Source of the DNA: Rhodopirellula islandica
Lineage (GTDB): Bacteria; Planctomycetota; Planctomycetia; Pirellulales; Pirellulaceae
NCBI RefSeq assembly: GCF_001027925.1
Contig: NZ_LECT01000006.1
Span: forward strand, 62,001 to 126,000
Direction: 5' to 3'
DNA length: 64,000 bases
In this document: positions 25,312-34,016 of the stretch, piece by piece
Position numbering within the stretch: the stretch's first letter is position 1
How the letters are laid out: each line of letters starts with the position of its first letter
Position numbers and translations under genes: made by a program
Notes under the pieces: generated by a model
Database searches by the model: none
Told to the model about the DNA's origin: nothing
What the model saw: only the letters and a program-made list of their open reading frames with translations

Positions 25312-26013
25312 ATGAATCATCTGCTTGGGACTCCCGCTCGCATGGTCGTGACGGCCATGGTTGTCTTGTTGCTCGTCGCAGGAGGGGCCTTGGCTTTCCT
25401 CTCGCTCAGTTCGGTGGAGCATTTGGCGAGCGGTTCCGCTGAAAAAACGATTGTGGTGGAATGTGACTTCGAGAAATTTCGCCAAATCATGGTTCGGAAG
25501 AACGCGACCGCTGCGATCGTGGGTCAGTCCGGCATGACGTTGATCGATGAACGCGTGGAAGATCTCCAGGTCGACACCAGCCAGGATGATCGACCGCTGC
25601 TCAATGCCATTCGAGGTCGTTCAAAAACCGACGTTCAGGCGGTCAAAAAGTTGCGTGTGAGTTTGAACGACCCACACATCGCCGCGGATGAATTGACGTT
25701 GCGTCAGCGAGCCAATGTCCACCCCGATGGCATGGACGTGGTCACGGAATCGATTGCTGCAGCCGCGAATTTGGATTCGTATCGAATTACGCTCGATGCA
25801 CGACCCAAAGGCACTCAAACGGAGGTCACGTTGACGGTGGCGTTGGATGTCCGGGTAACAGTTCCAAAAGCCTTCACTGGACGCGCGGATCGCGAAGTGC
25901 AGCAATCTGCGGTGGAGGCGGTGAGTGAGCAAGCGACCAGTTTGCAGCGGTTCGTGGCCGAGCACGCCGGTGAGAGATTCATCCTTCCAGAACTCGGTGG
26001 TGGCTCGGATTGA
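25312..26013 (+). CDS. Membrane-anchored hypothetical protein, possibly SRPBCC-like
   Basis: 233 residues from the ATG at 25312. One N-terminal membrane or signal helix (RMVVTAMVVLLLVAGGALAFL) is followed by an outside domain. Alternating beta strands (KTIVVECDFEKFRQI, TLIDERVEDLQVD, ELTLRQRANVHPDG, TQTEVTLTVALDVRVTV) and a long final helix (REVQQSAVEAVSEQATSLQRFV) look like a START/SRPBCC-type ligand cup, but this is only a pattern guess. I do not recognise the family. Neighbours are small stress-related genes. Confidence 0.6.
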   Translation: MNHLLGTPARMVVTAMVVLLLVAGGALAFLSLSSVEHLASGSAEKTIVVECDFEKFRQIMVRKNATAAIVGQSGMTLIDERVEDLQVDTSQDDRPLLNAIRGRSKTDVQAVKKLRVSLNDPHIAADELTLRQRANVHPDGMDVVTESIAAAANLDSYRITLDARPKGTQTEVTLTVALDVRVTVPKAFTGRADREVQQSAVEAVSEQATSLQRFVAEHAGERFILPELGGGSD

Positions 26014-26273
26014 TTCACTTCGGTTGACTCTGGTTCATTGCAGAGCATTCGCGATGGACTCTGGTCGGTTTCAACGCTGCCTGCATGATTCCCAATCAAT
26101 TGCTTCTGGTGAAACGCGACTTGACGGTGAAAGACGGGCACTTTTGAGACTTTCAGGGAATTGTGGATCAACGGGATCTTGTTCGGCACGGGAATCGCTT
26201 TACCTCACCTTCGTTCGCTGAGAACACGGTGTTCGTGTTGGCGAAACACAATCAAAAATCTAAGGAGAATATT

Positions 26274-26441
26274 ATGTTGGGTTGGGCTTTGACGTTTTTG
26301 GTAATCGCTTTGATCGCTGCCGCATTGGGCTTTGGTGGACTGGCCGGAACCGCTGCGATGGTTGCAAAGGTTTTGTTCGTTGTCTTCTTGGTTCTGTTTG
26401 TTCTTGGTTTGGTCATGGGCCGCCGTGGACCAACCGTCTGA
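26274..26441 (+). CDS. DUF1328/UPF0391 small membrane protein
   Basis: 55 residues: two short membrane helices, [20 protein letters not shown], then [19 protein letters not shown], and a basic tail MGRRGPTV. This is the usual layout of the UPF0391 family (E. coli YtjA type), found in stress-response clusters. The ribosome site AAGGAG lies 6 nt before the ATG, which fixes the start over an upstream in-frame one. Confidence 0.9.
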   Translation: MLGWALTFLVIALIAAALGFGGLAGTAAMVAKVLFVVFLVLFVLGLVMGRRGPTV

Positions 26442-26538
26442 TTGAGGATGCGAACTCATCGTGACACCTAAACGATCTGCGTGTCTTCCGATGCGTCGAT
26501 CGACACGGATCGTCACTTCATCCATCAGGATCAGAGAC

Positions 26539-26892
26539 ATGGATCAAGAATTGAACCCGCAAATGGAACGAGCGTTGGATGAACTCGCCACGCTGGTTTG
26601 CCAATCGCTCGAAGGCGATGGCGAGCAGTTCGTGGAACGGCAAGATGGCCTGCTGAAGACGCTGGTTATGAGTGGTCACTCATGGAAGTCCGAAAGGACT
26701 GTCATGGAAGAAGTCGAACGTCGGGTGAAAGAGCGATGCAGCGAATGCGCCATGCACCGCGGTGGCGCGTTGACGTCGCTGACTAGCAAGCTTGGTACGA
26801 AATTGCAGTCGCTCGCTCGTTGGGAATCGAATTCCCCCTCGGAGGATTCGCCCGCGAAACCCGCGAACATCAGTTCTGCGACAGACGCTTGA
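26539..26892 (+). CDS. Hypothetical protein
   Basis: 117 residues. A predicted helical protein (MDQELNPQMERALDELATLV) with an acidic first half and a Cys pair in a CSECAMHRG segment. No domain recognised, no signal peptide. It follows the DUF1328 gene by about 100 bp and is 18 bp before the Rho-N protein gene, so it probably shares the transcript with it. Confidence rests on the regular spacing and good codon use. Confidence 0.55.
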   Translation: MDQELNPQMERALDELATLVCQSLEGDGEQFVERQDGLLKTLVMSGHSWKSERTVMEEVERRVKERCSECAMHRGGALTSLTSKLGTKLQSLARWESNSPSEDSPAKPANISSATDA

Positions 26893-26910
26893 CGCGTTGG
26901 AGGTGTGACA

Positions 26911-27210
26911 ATGGCCAAGTGGACGGAAAAAGACGGTCGCCAGTACGAGCACATCAAAGAAAGTGAACTGGACCGTGGTCAGACGGAAGAAGAGGCAGAG
27001 GAAATCGCGGCTCGCACTGTGAATAAACAACGTCGAAACGAGGGACGAACACCGAATCGAACAACTCAAGGGACAGGCAATCCAAACGCTTCCTTGGAAG
27101 ATCGAACGGTCAAAGAGTTGCATAACCTAGCTTCCGAACTCGCGATCGAGGGACGAAGCAAGATGAACAAGTCGGATTTGATTCAGGCGATTCGCAGCGA
27201 ACGGTCTTAA
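26911..27210 (+). CDS. Rho-N domain protein (plasmid-stabilisation-like)
   Basis: 99 residues from the ATG at 26911, with ribosome site GGAGG 7 nt upstream. It starts WTEKDGRQYEHIKESELDR, has EEIAARTVNKQRRNEGRTPN and TQGTGNPN, and ends with a Rho-terminator N-terminal fold LHNLASELAIEGRSKMNKSD. The whole matches a known family of small soil/stress proteins with a helical SAP-like end. It may bind nucleic acid. It sits in the small-protein stress cluster. Confidence 0.85.
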   Translation: MAKWTEKDGRQYEHIKESELDRGQTEEEAEEIAARTVNKQRRNEGRTPNRTTQGTGNPNASLEDRTVKELHNLASELAIEGRSKMNKSDLIQAIRSERS

Positions 27211-27256
27211 ACGCTCGCTGGGATCTATTTCAACGTCATCCCAGAAGGAGTTTGAA

Positions 27257-27694
27257 ATGTCGACGGAAACGAGCGTGGCTCACGAAGCGGATTGGACCCG
27301 CGTTCGCTCAGCGGTGTGCAATCGCTGGCCACATATTAAAGAAGAAGAGTTGTCCAAGTGCCCAGACGAGGCGGAGTGGATGATTGAATTTGTCAAAAGC
27401 CGGGTGGATGCATCGCAAGATGAAATCGAGTCGGTCGTCCGCGAGTTCGCGCCTCAGGAATCGATTGCGGATCGAATCAGCCACTCCGCGGAAGACTCCG
27501 TCCGCAAGGCCAGCGAGTCGGCTCGCTTCGCTGTCATGCGAGCCGATGAGTGCATCGCCGAACGACCAACGCAATCGGTTTTGGCAAGCTTTGTGGCAGG
27601 AGCACTCGTTGGTGTCACGGTCACGGCATTGTGGTTTCGGCAGCATCGCGAACCAACTCGATGGGAACACTTCAAGACGCGAACTTGGGGCTGA
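27257..27694 (+). CDS. DUF883/ElaB-like tail-anchored protein
   Basis: 145 residues. The N-terminal half is an acidic helical region with WPHIKEEELSKCPDEAEWMI, similar to CsbD-like parts, and the C-terminus has a single membrane helix ERPTQSVLASFVAGALVGVT preceded by a conserved D-E-x-I-A-E-R-P motif. E. coli ElaB and YqjD bind ribosomes through the N-terminus and sit in the inner membrane by the C-terminal helix; both are stationary-phase genes. The same layout suggests a similar role. Confidence 0.75.
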   Translation: MSTETSVAHEADWTRVRSAVCNRWPHIKEEELSKCPDEAEWMIEFVKSRVDASQDEIESVVREFAPQESIADRISHSAEDSVRKASESARFAVMRADECIAERPTQSVLASFVAGALVGVTVTALWFRQHREPTRWEHFKTRTWG

Positions 27695-27810
27695 CCCGGT
27701 TTGGTTCACCCACTGACTGAGCGGGTGTTGCAGCGACGTTCGATCGTCTCTCTGCAGTTCCACGCTGGTAGCAAGAATCTTTTCATCAACCGACGAAGCG
27801 AGTGAGGTCA

Positions 27811-28224
27811 ATGGTCCTTTCCTCGTTGCGTCGGTTGCTTTTCGTGGGGAGATTGGTGTGCTTGTGGCTGGTCGCCGCTCTATTCATTTTGGCGGGAATC
27901 AACCACTTCGTCTCGCCTGCTTTCTATGTTCAGATGATCCCGGACGGTTGGCCCAGCCCCCGATTGCTGGTTTTCGTGTCAGGGTTCTTTGAGGTTCTCG
28001 GCGGGACCGGTTTGCTTTTTCGACGGCTTCGCACGATTGCCGGTTTCGGTTTGATTGCGTTGTTAATCGCGGTCTTTCCAGCCAATGTGCACATGGCGAT
28101 GCACGCTGATCGCTATGATGCGTTTTCACAGACGGGCTTGATTGCTCGACTGCCCTTGCAAGCGGTGTTGATCGCTTTGGTTTGGTGGGTCGCTTGTTCG
28201 AAAAGGAATCGCGAAGTTGAATGA
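27811..28224 (+). CDS. DoxX-family membrane protein
   Basis: 137 residues with four membrane helices. Motifs AALFILAGINHFVSPAFYVQMI and PSPRLLVFVSGFFEVLGGTG define the DoxX/DoxD-like family. The GTG at 27802 is an alternative start; ATG at 27811 is chosen, with GAGG just upstream. The family is membrane-bound and linked to quinone or sulfur-redox chemistry in some members, but no mechanism can be read here. The last 8 bp overlap the ZIP gene, so translation is coupled. Confidence 0.8.
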   Translation: MVLSSLRRLLFVGRLVCLWLVAALFILAGINHFVSPAFYVQMIPDGWPSPRLLVFVSGFFEVLGGTGLLFRRLRTIAGFGLIALLIAVFPANVHMAMHADRYDAFSQTGLIARLPLQAVLIALVWWVACSKRNREVE

Positions 28225-28933
28225 ATTGGCTCAGGTTTTGTTGCTGACCACAATGGCCGGATTGGCGATTCCAATCGGTGCTTTGGTCGCGATGGTCGAA
28301 AAGATCTCACCGGAGTGGTTGGAGACAGAACTTCGGCACAGCGTCATCGCATTTGGTGGTGGGGTGTTGGTTTCGGCGGTCGCCTTGGTGCTGGTCCCGG
28401 AGGGAATCAAAGAGCTGTCCCTGCCTTGGATCATTCTGGCGTTCGCGTTAGGGGGTCTCGTGTTCTGGGGCTTGGAGACGCTCCTGGATCGTTCAAAGAG
28501 TTCGATGGCTCAGTTGGTCGCGATGCTGTCGGACTTTGTGCCGGAAGCGGTCGCACTCGGAGCGGCCTTCGCGACGGGGGAAGGAGCGGGAATGTTGCTC
28601 GCCGTGTTGATTGGGCTACAGAATCTTCCGGAAGGCTTCAACGCGTATCGCGAGTTGGACTCCTCGTCCGAGCTGAGAGGCTGGAAACTCATCGCCTGCT
28701 TGGCGGCCTGTGTTCCTCTCGGGCCACTTGCGGGTTGGATCGGCTATGAACACCTTTCCAGTTTTCCTCGCCTCGTGGACTTCATCATGTTGTTTGCAGC
28801 CAGCGGTATCTTGTATCTCACGTTTCAAGATCTGGCGCCGCAAGCGAAGACTGAAAATCAGCGAGCGCCCGCGATCGGGGCTGTCCTGGGATTTCTCCTC
28901 GGCCTCATCGGAAACGTGCTGCTGGAGGGATGA
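28217..28933 (+). CDS. ZIP-family metal transporter, atypical metal site
   Basis: 238 residues, about seven membrane helices. A TTG at 28217 overlaps the DoxX stop; an ATG at 28253 is another choice. The family is recognised from SVIAFGGGVLVSAVALVLVP and the paired metal helices. The usual two helix motifs are HNxPEG and HxxPEG; here they read SDFVPEAVALG and LIGLQNLPEGF, so the His of each is changed to Asp and Gln. A branch of bacterial ZIP-like proteins does show similar changes. Whether it moves zinc, iron or another ion is unknown. Confidence 0.75.
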   Translation: MNELAQVLLLTTMAGLAIPIGALVAMVEKISPEWLETELRHSVIAFGGGVLVSAVALVLVPEGIKELSLPWIILAFALGGLVFWGLETLLDRSKSSMAQLVAMLSDFVPEAVALGAAFATGEGAGMLLAVLIGLQNLPEGFNAYRELDSSSELRGWKLIACLAACVPLGPLAGWIGYEHLSSFPRLVDFIMLFAASGILYLTFQDLAPQAKTENQRAPAIGAVLGFLLGLIGNVLLEG

Positions 28934-28954
28934 TCCTGGCTGATTTGTCAGCAC

Positions 28955-29137
28955 TTAGGAAAGACGCGAAAGCCCCGGCGGCCGAGAGGCCATGATGTAG
29001 AGCGAGTACACCAGGCCTGGCACAAATCCGAGCAGCGTCAGGATCAAGCTGATCCAAAAATAGTGCCCCACACCGATTTGCATGTAAACCGCGACCGGTG
29101 GAAGGAGAAAGACCAGTAGGAGTCGAATGAAGTTCAT
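28955..29137 (-). CDS. Pmp3/YqaE-family small membrane protein
   Basis: 60 residues: LLLVFLLPPVAVYMQIGVG then WISLILTLLGFVPGLVYSLYI, the full Pmp3 (YqaE/UPF0057) pattern. These two-helix proteins are salt- or cold-induced and act on membrane potential in yeast. The start at 29137 gives the standard N-terminus; a long in-frame extension upstream to 29209 lacks a membrane sense. It lies opposite and next to the ZIP gene's end. Confidence 0.9.
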   Translation of the reverse strand: MNFIRLLLVFLLPPVAVYMQIGVGHYFWISLILTLLGFVPGLVYSLYIMASRPPGLSRLS

Positions 29138-29214
29138 GGGGACATTCCTCAATGGAGGGCACGAAATTTCTCTGCGAAGTGGTCTCCCATTCGTCGCATC
29201 GTCGAACATGGGAG

Positions 29215-30240
29215 TCAGCTGAGACGGACCAGTTGCTTTCCAAGATTGTCGCCTTCAAACAGCCCGATGAAGGCATTGGGTGCATTTTCAATGCCATCTG
29301 TGATCGACTCTTCCCAGACAACCTTGTCCTGTTGAATGAGCTTCGCCATGTCGGACACAAATTCGTCCTTGGCATCCATGTGGTCTCGGACGATGAATCC
29401 TTGGATTCGCAAGCGTTTGGCGATCACCTTGAACAGGTTGCGTGGTGCCGCTGGGGCTTCGGTGGCGTTGTAGGTCGCGATCATGCCGCATTCGACGCAG
29501 CAACCGAAGTCGTTCATGTTGTCGATGGCTGCTTCGAGGTGGTCGCTGCCCACATTGTCGAAGTAAACATCGATTCCGTCAGGAGCATGCTTGGCAAGTT
29601 CCTGGCTGAGGTTGTCGACTTCTTTGTAATGGATGACCGCATCGATGCCGGTCTTGTCCTGGAGCCACTGGATCTTTTCCTGCTTGCCAGCACTTCCGAT
29701 CACGCGGCACTCGATGGCTTTGGCCAACTGACAAACAATGGAGCCAACTGCTCCGGAGGCTGCCGAGACAAAGACGGTGCTCCCTTTTTTGAGCTGCGCG
29801 ATCTTGTGCAGCCCGACCCAAGCGGTCATGCCTGTCATGCCGAGGGCACCCAGGAAGGCTTGAGCCGGTGCGATGGTGGGATCGATCTTCGTGATTCCAC
29901 CTCCGTTGGACGTCCAGTACTCTCGCCAACCAAGGTTGCCGAGGACCATGTCGCCCTCCTCGAAGTCGGCATTCTGCGATTGAATGACTTCACCGATGCA
30001 TCCGCCCTCCAGCGGTTGGTCGATTTGAAACGGTGGCACGTAGCTGTCGCTGTCCTTCATGCGGCCTCGCATGTAGGGATCCACCGACATCCACCGGTTC
30101 TTCACGAGGATCTCGCCGTCCTGGATCGGCCCGACCTCTGTTGTCCGCAGTTCAAAGTTTGATTTTTGCGGCATCCCTTCCGGACGCGATACCAGCTCGA
30201 TTTGTTTGGATTGAATCGCTTTGCTTGTTGCAGTGTTCAT
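29215..30240 (-). CDS. NADP-dependent zinc-independent MDR oxidoreductase (CurA/LTB4DH type)
   Basis: 341 residues with a good ribosome site AGGAGT 6 nt before the ATG. Key features are the N-terminal LVKNRWMSVDPYMRGRM (catalytic domain of the zinc-less branch), GALGMTGMTAWVGLHKIAQL and the nucleotide-binding loop FVSAASGAVGSIVCQLAK. The family includes E. coli CurA and leukotriene B4 dehydrogenases, which reduce the C=C bond of enones and enals with NADPH. It starts 3 bp after the stop of the aldehyde dehydrogenase gene, forming an operon that could detoxify reactive carbonyls. Confidence 0.9.
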   Translation of the reverse strand: MNTATSKAIQSKQIELVSRPEGMPQKSNFELRTTEVGPIQDGEILVKNRWMSVDPYMRGRMKDSDSYVPPFQIDQPLEGGCIGEVIQSQNADFEEGDMVLGNLGWREYWTSNGGGITKIDPTIAPAQAFLGALGMTGMTAWVGLHKIAQLKKGSTVFVSAASGAVGSIVCQLAKAIECRVIGSAGKQEKIQWLQDKTGIDAVIHYKEVDNLSQELAKHAPDGIDVYFDNVGSDHLEAAIDNMNDFGCCVECGMIATYNATEAPAAPRNLFKVIAKRLRIQGFIVRDHMDAKDEFVSDMAKLIQQDKVVWEESITDGIENAPNAFIGLFEGDNLGKQLVRLS

Positions 30241-30243
30241 GAA

Positions 30244-31617
30244 TTACTCCTGGTCTCCTAAGTGGATCAGTTTCTTGTTGACGAACTCCAAGATGCCCAG
30301 GTGCGAAAGTTCGCGACCGTAGCCGGAGTTCTTGATGCCGCCGAATGGCAGTTCGGATTGCGAGCGAGTGGGCTGATTCAAGAACATCATTCCCGTTTCA
30401 ATTTGTTCTGCCACACGACGTCCTCGCAGGATGTCTTTTGTGTAGACCGATCCGCCCAACCCGTACGAAGATCGGTTCGCCAGTTGAATGGCAGCGGCTT
30501 CATCAGCGACGACATAAATCGTCGCGACGGGGCCGAACAGTTCCTGATCGAATGTCGGGTTGTCTGGTGTGACATCGGTCAAGATGGTGGGGTTGAAGAA
30601 CGCACCATCCCGGTCGGGGCGATCGCCGCCCAGCATGACCGTGGCACCCGCATCGATTGATGATTGGACTTGCTCTTGTAATTTGACCGCGGCGTCCTCG
30701 GTCGAAAGAGGGGAGAGTGTGGTTTCCTCATCCATTGGATCGCCAAGTTTCAGTTCCTGAAGCTTGGCCTTGAAGCCTTTCATGAACTGGTCCGCGACTT
30801 CCTCCACGACGATGAAGCGTTTGGAGGCCACGCAGGATTGACCCGCATTGACCATGCGGCCCTTCACGGCTTGTTCGATCGTCAGATCCAGGTCCGCATC
30901 GTCAAGCACGATGAATGGATCGTTGCCGCCCAGTTCGAGAACGCTGCGTTTGAGGTTCTTGCCTGCCTGAGCCGCGACCGCTCGTCCAGCAGGCTCACTG
31001 CCCGTCAGCGAAACCCCTTGGACGCGCGAGTCGGAAATGATCGATTCGACGAAGTCCGATGGGATGAACAGGTTTTGGTACACACCCTTTGGCAGCCCGC
31101 AATCGTTGTAAAGCTCTTCGATCGCGGCAGCGCACTGCGGCACGTTGCTGGCGTGTTTCACCATGACAGTGTTGCCCGCCATGATGTTGGGCGTCGCGAA
31201 ACGAACGACTTGGTAGAACGGGAAGTTCCAAGGCATCACGCCCATCAGCACCCCGATCGGTTCGTAGTGCAGGTACGCGTTGGCTTCGACGCGTTCGATT
31301 GGCTGATCCGCCAAGAATTCCTCCGCCCCGTTGGCGTAGAACTCAGCGATGTTTGCGCAGTATTCGATTTCGTATTGCGATTCCGAGATCCGTTTGCCCA
31401 TCTCCAGCGTGATCATGCGGGCGTATTCGTCGGAGTCCGCTCGCAACAGGTTGGCAAATTGGAGGAGACACTTTTTCCGTTCCTCGAATGCCGTGCATCG
31501 CCAGTTTTGAAACGTTTTGTGAGCGGTTTCGATGGCCTGCATCGCATCTTGCTTGTGAAGCGGTTCAAACTCGCGAATGGTTTCGTTGGTGGCTGGATTG
31601 ACGCTGGTAATCGACAT
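30244..31617 (-). CDS. NAD(P)-dependent succinate-semialdehyde-type dehydrogenase
   Basis: 457 residues from the ATG at 31617, with AAGGA 9-10 nt upstream; an in-frame extension to 31680 is discarded. The aldehyde dehydrogenase catalytic Glu is in SVLELGGNDPFIVL and the Cys in VNAGQSCVASKRF. Other features: MPWNFPFYQVVRFATPNIMA, EPIGVLMG and SSYGLGGSVYTKD, all typical of the succinate-semialdehyde dehydrogenase (GabD/Sad) branch. It may serve GABA breakdown or remove other aldehydes; a broad substrate is possible. The start gene is an SDR, then this gene, then the MDR. Confidence 0.9.
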   Translation of the reverse strand: MSITSVNPATNETIREFEPLHKQDAMQAIETAHKTFQNWRCTAFEERKKCLLQFANLLRADSDEYARMITLEMGKRISESQYEIEYCANIAEFYANGAEEFLADQPIERVEANAYLHYEPIGVLMGVMPWNFPFYQVVRFATPNIMAGNTVMVKHASNVPQCAAAIEELYNDCGLPKGVYQNLFIPSDFVESIISDSRVQGVSLTGSEPAGRAVAAQAGKNLKRSVLELGGNDPFIVLDDADLDLTIEQAVKGRMVNAGQSCVASKRFIVVEEVADQFMKGFKAKLQELKLGDPMDEETTLSPLSTEDAAVKLQEQVQSSIDAGATVMLGGDRPDRDGAFFNPTILTDVTPDNPTFDQELFGPVATIYVVADEAAAIQLANRSSYGLGGSVYTKDILRGRRVAEQIETGMMFLNQPTRSQSELPFGGIKNSGYGRELSHLGILEFVNKKLIHLGDQE

Positions 31618-31695
31618 GAAAAAGTCCTTGAGGAGTGAGTGGAATCGCAGCGATGTGTGATCGCCAGACAGGGAATTCACGGGATGGGAAGCAGG

Positions 31696-32475
31696 TCAGG
31701 CACTTTGCATCTTGCCGACCAATTTCCGAGTGGCGAAACGCGGCAAGAAACCTGCGGAAGTCACCATCAGACGGTTCTTCCAGCCGGGAATGACAACGTC
31801 TTCGTTTTTCATGTAGCCTTCGTATCCAGCACGCGCCACCGCATCGGCGGTCATGGTGGTCGAGGAAAACATGTCCAGGTTGCCCATCCCTGAGTCGGCA
31901 CCAAATCCGGATTCGGTCGGGCCGGGTTCGAGGCAGGTGACGTGCAAGGAAGTGCCTGAAAGCTCCTCACGCAGCCCTTCGGTGAAGGACAGCACGTACG
32001 CCTTGGTCGCGTAATAAACCGCCATGTTGGGACCCGCTTGGTAAGCCGCAATCGATCCGACGTTGAGAATGCCGCCTCGGTTCTTCTGCAGCATGTTCGG
32101 AAGCAGTTGACGGGTGAGACGAGTCAACGCCACCACGTTGACCATCACCATGTCGGTCTGACGATCGGCCGAAAGTTCCGAGAATTTTCCGAGGGCACCA
32201 AATCCGGCGTTGTTGACCAGCGTGTCGATTGGGATCGATCGTTGTGTCAGTTCATGGCACAGTTGATCCACGGCCTCAGGACGAGACAGATCGCAAGGGA
32301 TCACGGTGGCATGTCGGCCGGACTGAGATTCGATTTCGGTCGCCAATTCACGAAGTTTGTCTTCGCTGCGAGCGACCAGGACGACGTCGTCCCCACCCAT
32401 GGCGAATTGGATCGCCAGTTCTCGTCCAATCCCCGATGAAGCTCCGGTGATGAGAGCGGTGTTGTGTTGAGTCAT
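31696..32475 (-). CDS. Short-chain dehydrogenase/reductase
   Basis: 259 residues, starting MTQHNTALITGASSGIGREL with the TGxxxGIG cofactor loop, NNAG in LVNNAGFGALGKF, and the YxxxK active site in YYATKAYVLSF after a Ser in GSIAAYQ. It is a classical SDR, NAD(P)H-dependent, close to the YqjQ/DltE branch. The substrate is unknown. The ATG at 32475 is taken over a long upstream frame. It leads an operon with the aldehyde and enone dehydrogenases, which suggests joint handling of a reactive carbonyl. Confidence 0.9.
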   Translation of the reverse strand: MTQHNTALITGASSGIGRELAIQFAMGGDDVVLVARSEDKLRELATEIESQSGRHATVIPCDLSRPEAVDQLCHELTQRSIPIDTLVNNAGFGALGKFSELSADRQTDMVMVNVVALTRLTRQLLPNMLQKNRGGILNVGSIAAYQAGPNMAVYYATKAYVLSFTEGLREELSGTSLHVTCLEPGPTESGFGADSGMGNLDMFSSTTMTADAVARAGYEGYMKNEDVVIPGWKNRLMVTSAGFLPRFATRKLVGKMQSA

Positions 32476-32783
32476 CGATCGATGTCCATGGAGGAAACGA
32501 GAGAGGTAAACTCGACACCCGTCAGTCGCGGAAACCGACGCCGTCGGCGTCGGCGCCCATCCCAAGTGTGCCGAGGGAACAAACACGGACGCACATGCCA
32601 TGCCAAGAATTCGGTCGTTCGGAAGTCCCGGTTGTTCCGGCGTCTGAGGTTGGCGTTCCAAATGGCATAGGAAGTGCAATGAATAGGAAGGGCAATGAAA
32701 CGAGCCCTCGGGCAACTGCAACCGGGGCAAACTGAATTTGGAGCCGATGGGGCTCCCCACTCTTCTGGCAAACATCTGTGACT
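32476..32783. other. Divergent intergenic region, about 308 bp
   Basis: Holds the shared promoter region of the SDR operon (minus) and the hypothetical gene at 32784 (plus). Besides the perfect palindrome at 32535-32553 I see no coding or RNA signal. Confidence 0.5.
32535..32553. promoter_or_regulatory. Perfect palindrome, candidate operator
   Basis: CCGACGCCG-T-CGGCGTCGG, 19 bp with 9-bp arms and one central base, 60 bp upstream of the SDR start. It may be a repressor site or an RNA hairpin. Its function is inferred from position and perfect symmetry only. Confidence 0.4.
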
Positions 32784-33482
32784 ATGAATTGGTTGACGCA
32801 TCAGTGGATTCTCGCGGGCATGGTCTCTTCCGCTGCGAGATTCGTCCCGATTCCTTTTGTGGATGACGTGATCCGCGGCCAATGCCGTCGGTTTGTCGTG
32901 ACTCGAACGCTGGAAGCACACAATCGAACCGACTCCCTGAAAGAACTGCGTGCTTTTTACGCGGAGGACTCAGGCTGCGTTGCCGGTTGCCTGGGAATGC
33001 TCGCCAAGGCACCGTTGAAGCTGTTGTTGTTCCCCGTTCGAAAGATCGTTGCGATTCTGACTTCGGTGCGAGGGGTTCCGATGGAGATCATCCGAATGGT
33101 TTTGTTGGGGCGGACTCTCGACCGACTTCTCAAAGAAGAAGTGATTGCGGCCGGACCAGTGAGACCTCAGCAAGTCGTGGCGATGCGAGAAGCATTCGAA
33201 GAGGCCTTTGCCCGAATGGATTTTCGGGTCGTTCGTGCAGGCATGTCGGATGCCTTGGCCGGAGCGACCGGATGGAAGGAGTCCGCGATGGATTTGGCGG
33301 CGAAGGTTGCTGGCCGTGAAAACGAAGCGCAGCCCGCGGGGGATCTCCGCGCCGACGAGAACATGGAAGCCGGTGCCAAGCAATTGGAAGAGGTTCTGGA
33401 ACGCCCGGAGTTGGTCGCAGCATTCATTGAGTTCGATGATCGCTTTGATGACGCGTTCGCGATGAAGTCAACGAACGTCTGA
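32784..33482 (+). CDS. Hypothetical protein
   Basis: 232 residues from the ATG at 32784 (a GTG at 32778 is also possible). The N-terminus reads MNWLTHQWILAGMVSSAARF and the middle has a hydrophobic basic segment LKLLLFPVRKIVAILTS followed by an amphipathic helix, so it may be membrane associated. The C-terminal 80 residues are acidic and helical (GAKQLEEVLERPELVAAFIE). No family recognised. Divergent from the SDR operon with a shared palindromic intergenic region. Confidence 0.55.
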   Translation: MNWLTHQWILAGMVSSAARFVPIPFVDDVIRGQCRRFVVTRTLEAHNRTDSLKELRAFYAEDSGCVAGCLGMLAKAPLKLLLFPVRKIVAILTSVRGVPMEIIRMVLLGRTLDRLLKEEVIAAGPVRPQQVVAMREAFEEAFARMDFRVVRAGMSDALAGATGWKESAMDLAAKVAGRENEAQPAGDLRADENMEAGAKQLEEVLERPELVAAFIEFDDRFDDAFAMKSTNV

Positions 33483-33606
33483 CGAACACAAGGACCGGTC
33501 TTGCGATCCCATTGCGTGCAGAGATACTGAGCGATTCGCCGCGAGTTTCAATTGCTTGGAATCGTATGTCGCGGCAGGCGGTTTTCGATTGTTTGAAAGA
33601 AGAACA

Positions 33607-33975
33607 ATGGCTTGGGGTTACTTGTTGCTGGCCGGTTTGCTTGAGATTGGATGGGCCGTTGGATTGAAGTACACCGAAGGATTCTCACGCCCCGTTCCGA
33701 CGTTGATCACCATCGTGATCATGATCGCGAGTTTCTTCACGCTTTCGTTGGCACTTCGAGAGATTCCACTTGGGACGGGCTATGCGATTTGGACCGGGAT
33801 CGGTGCCGTTGGAACCGCCATCGCCGGAATGATTCTGTTTGGTGAATCCCGCGACGCGATTCGGTTGGCGTGCATCGCTGTCATCGTGTCGGGGATCGTT
33901 GGTTTGAAACTGGCTTCGTCGAACAGCCCTGCCCCGCCCGCTCAGGCAAATGCCGATTCGATCCCGCCTCGTTGA
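33607..33975 (+). CDS. sugE: SugE/Gdx-type small multidrug resistance transporter
   Basis: 122 residues, four membrane helices. LLEIGWAVGLKYTEGFSRPV matches SugE closely, with the essential Glu (E13-like) in the first helix. Further features: IASFFTLSLALREIPLGTGY and AIWTGIGAVGTAIAGMILF. SugE (Gdx) exports guanidinium in exchange for protons. The C-terminal tail (SSNSPAPPAQANADSIPPR) is longer than usual. I looked for a guanidine riboswitch upstream and did not find one. Confidence 0.9.
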   Translation: MAWGYLLLAGLLEIGWAVGLKYTEGFSRPVPTLITIVIMIASFFTLSLALREIPLGTGYAIWTGIGAVGTAIAGMILFGESRDAIRLACIAVIVSGIVGLKLASSNSPAPPAQANADSIPPR

Positions 33976-34016
33976 AGTTCAGTCAGACGAGGCGGCCAGA
34001 ACTTCGCAGCAAAAAC

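Noticed and set aside
33483-33606. Guanidine riboswitch before sugE
   Set aside because: A GGACCGGTC piece is present but no full ykkC or guanidine-II/III pattern can be made.
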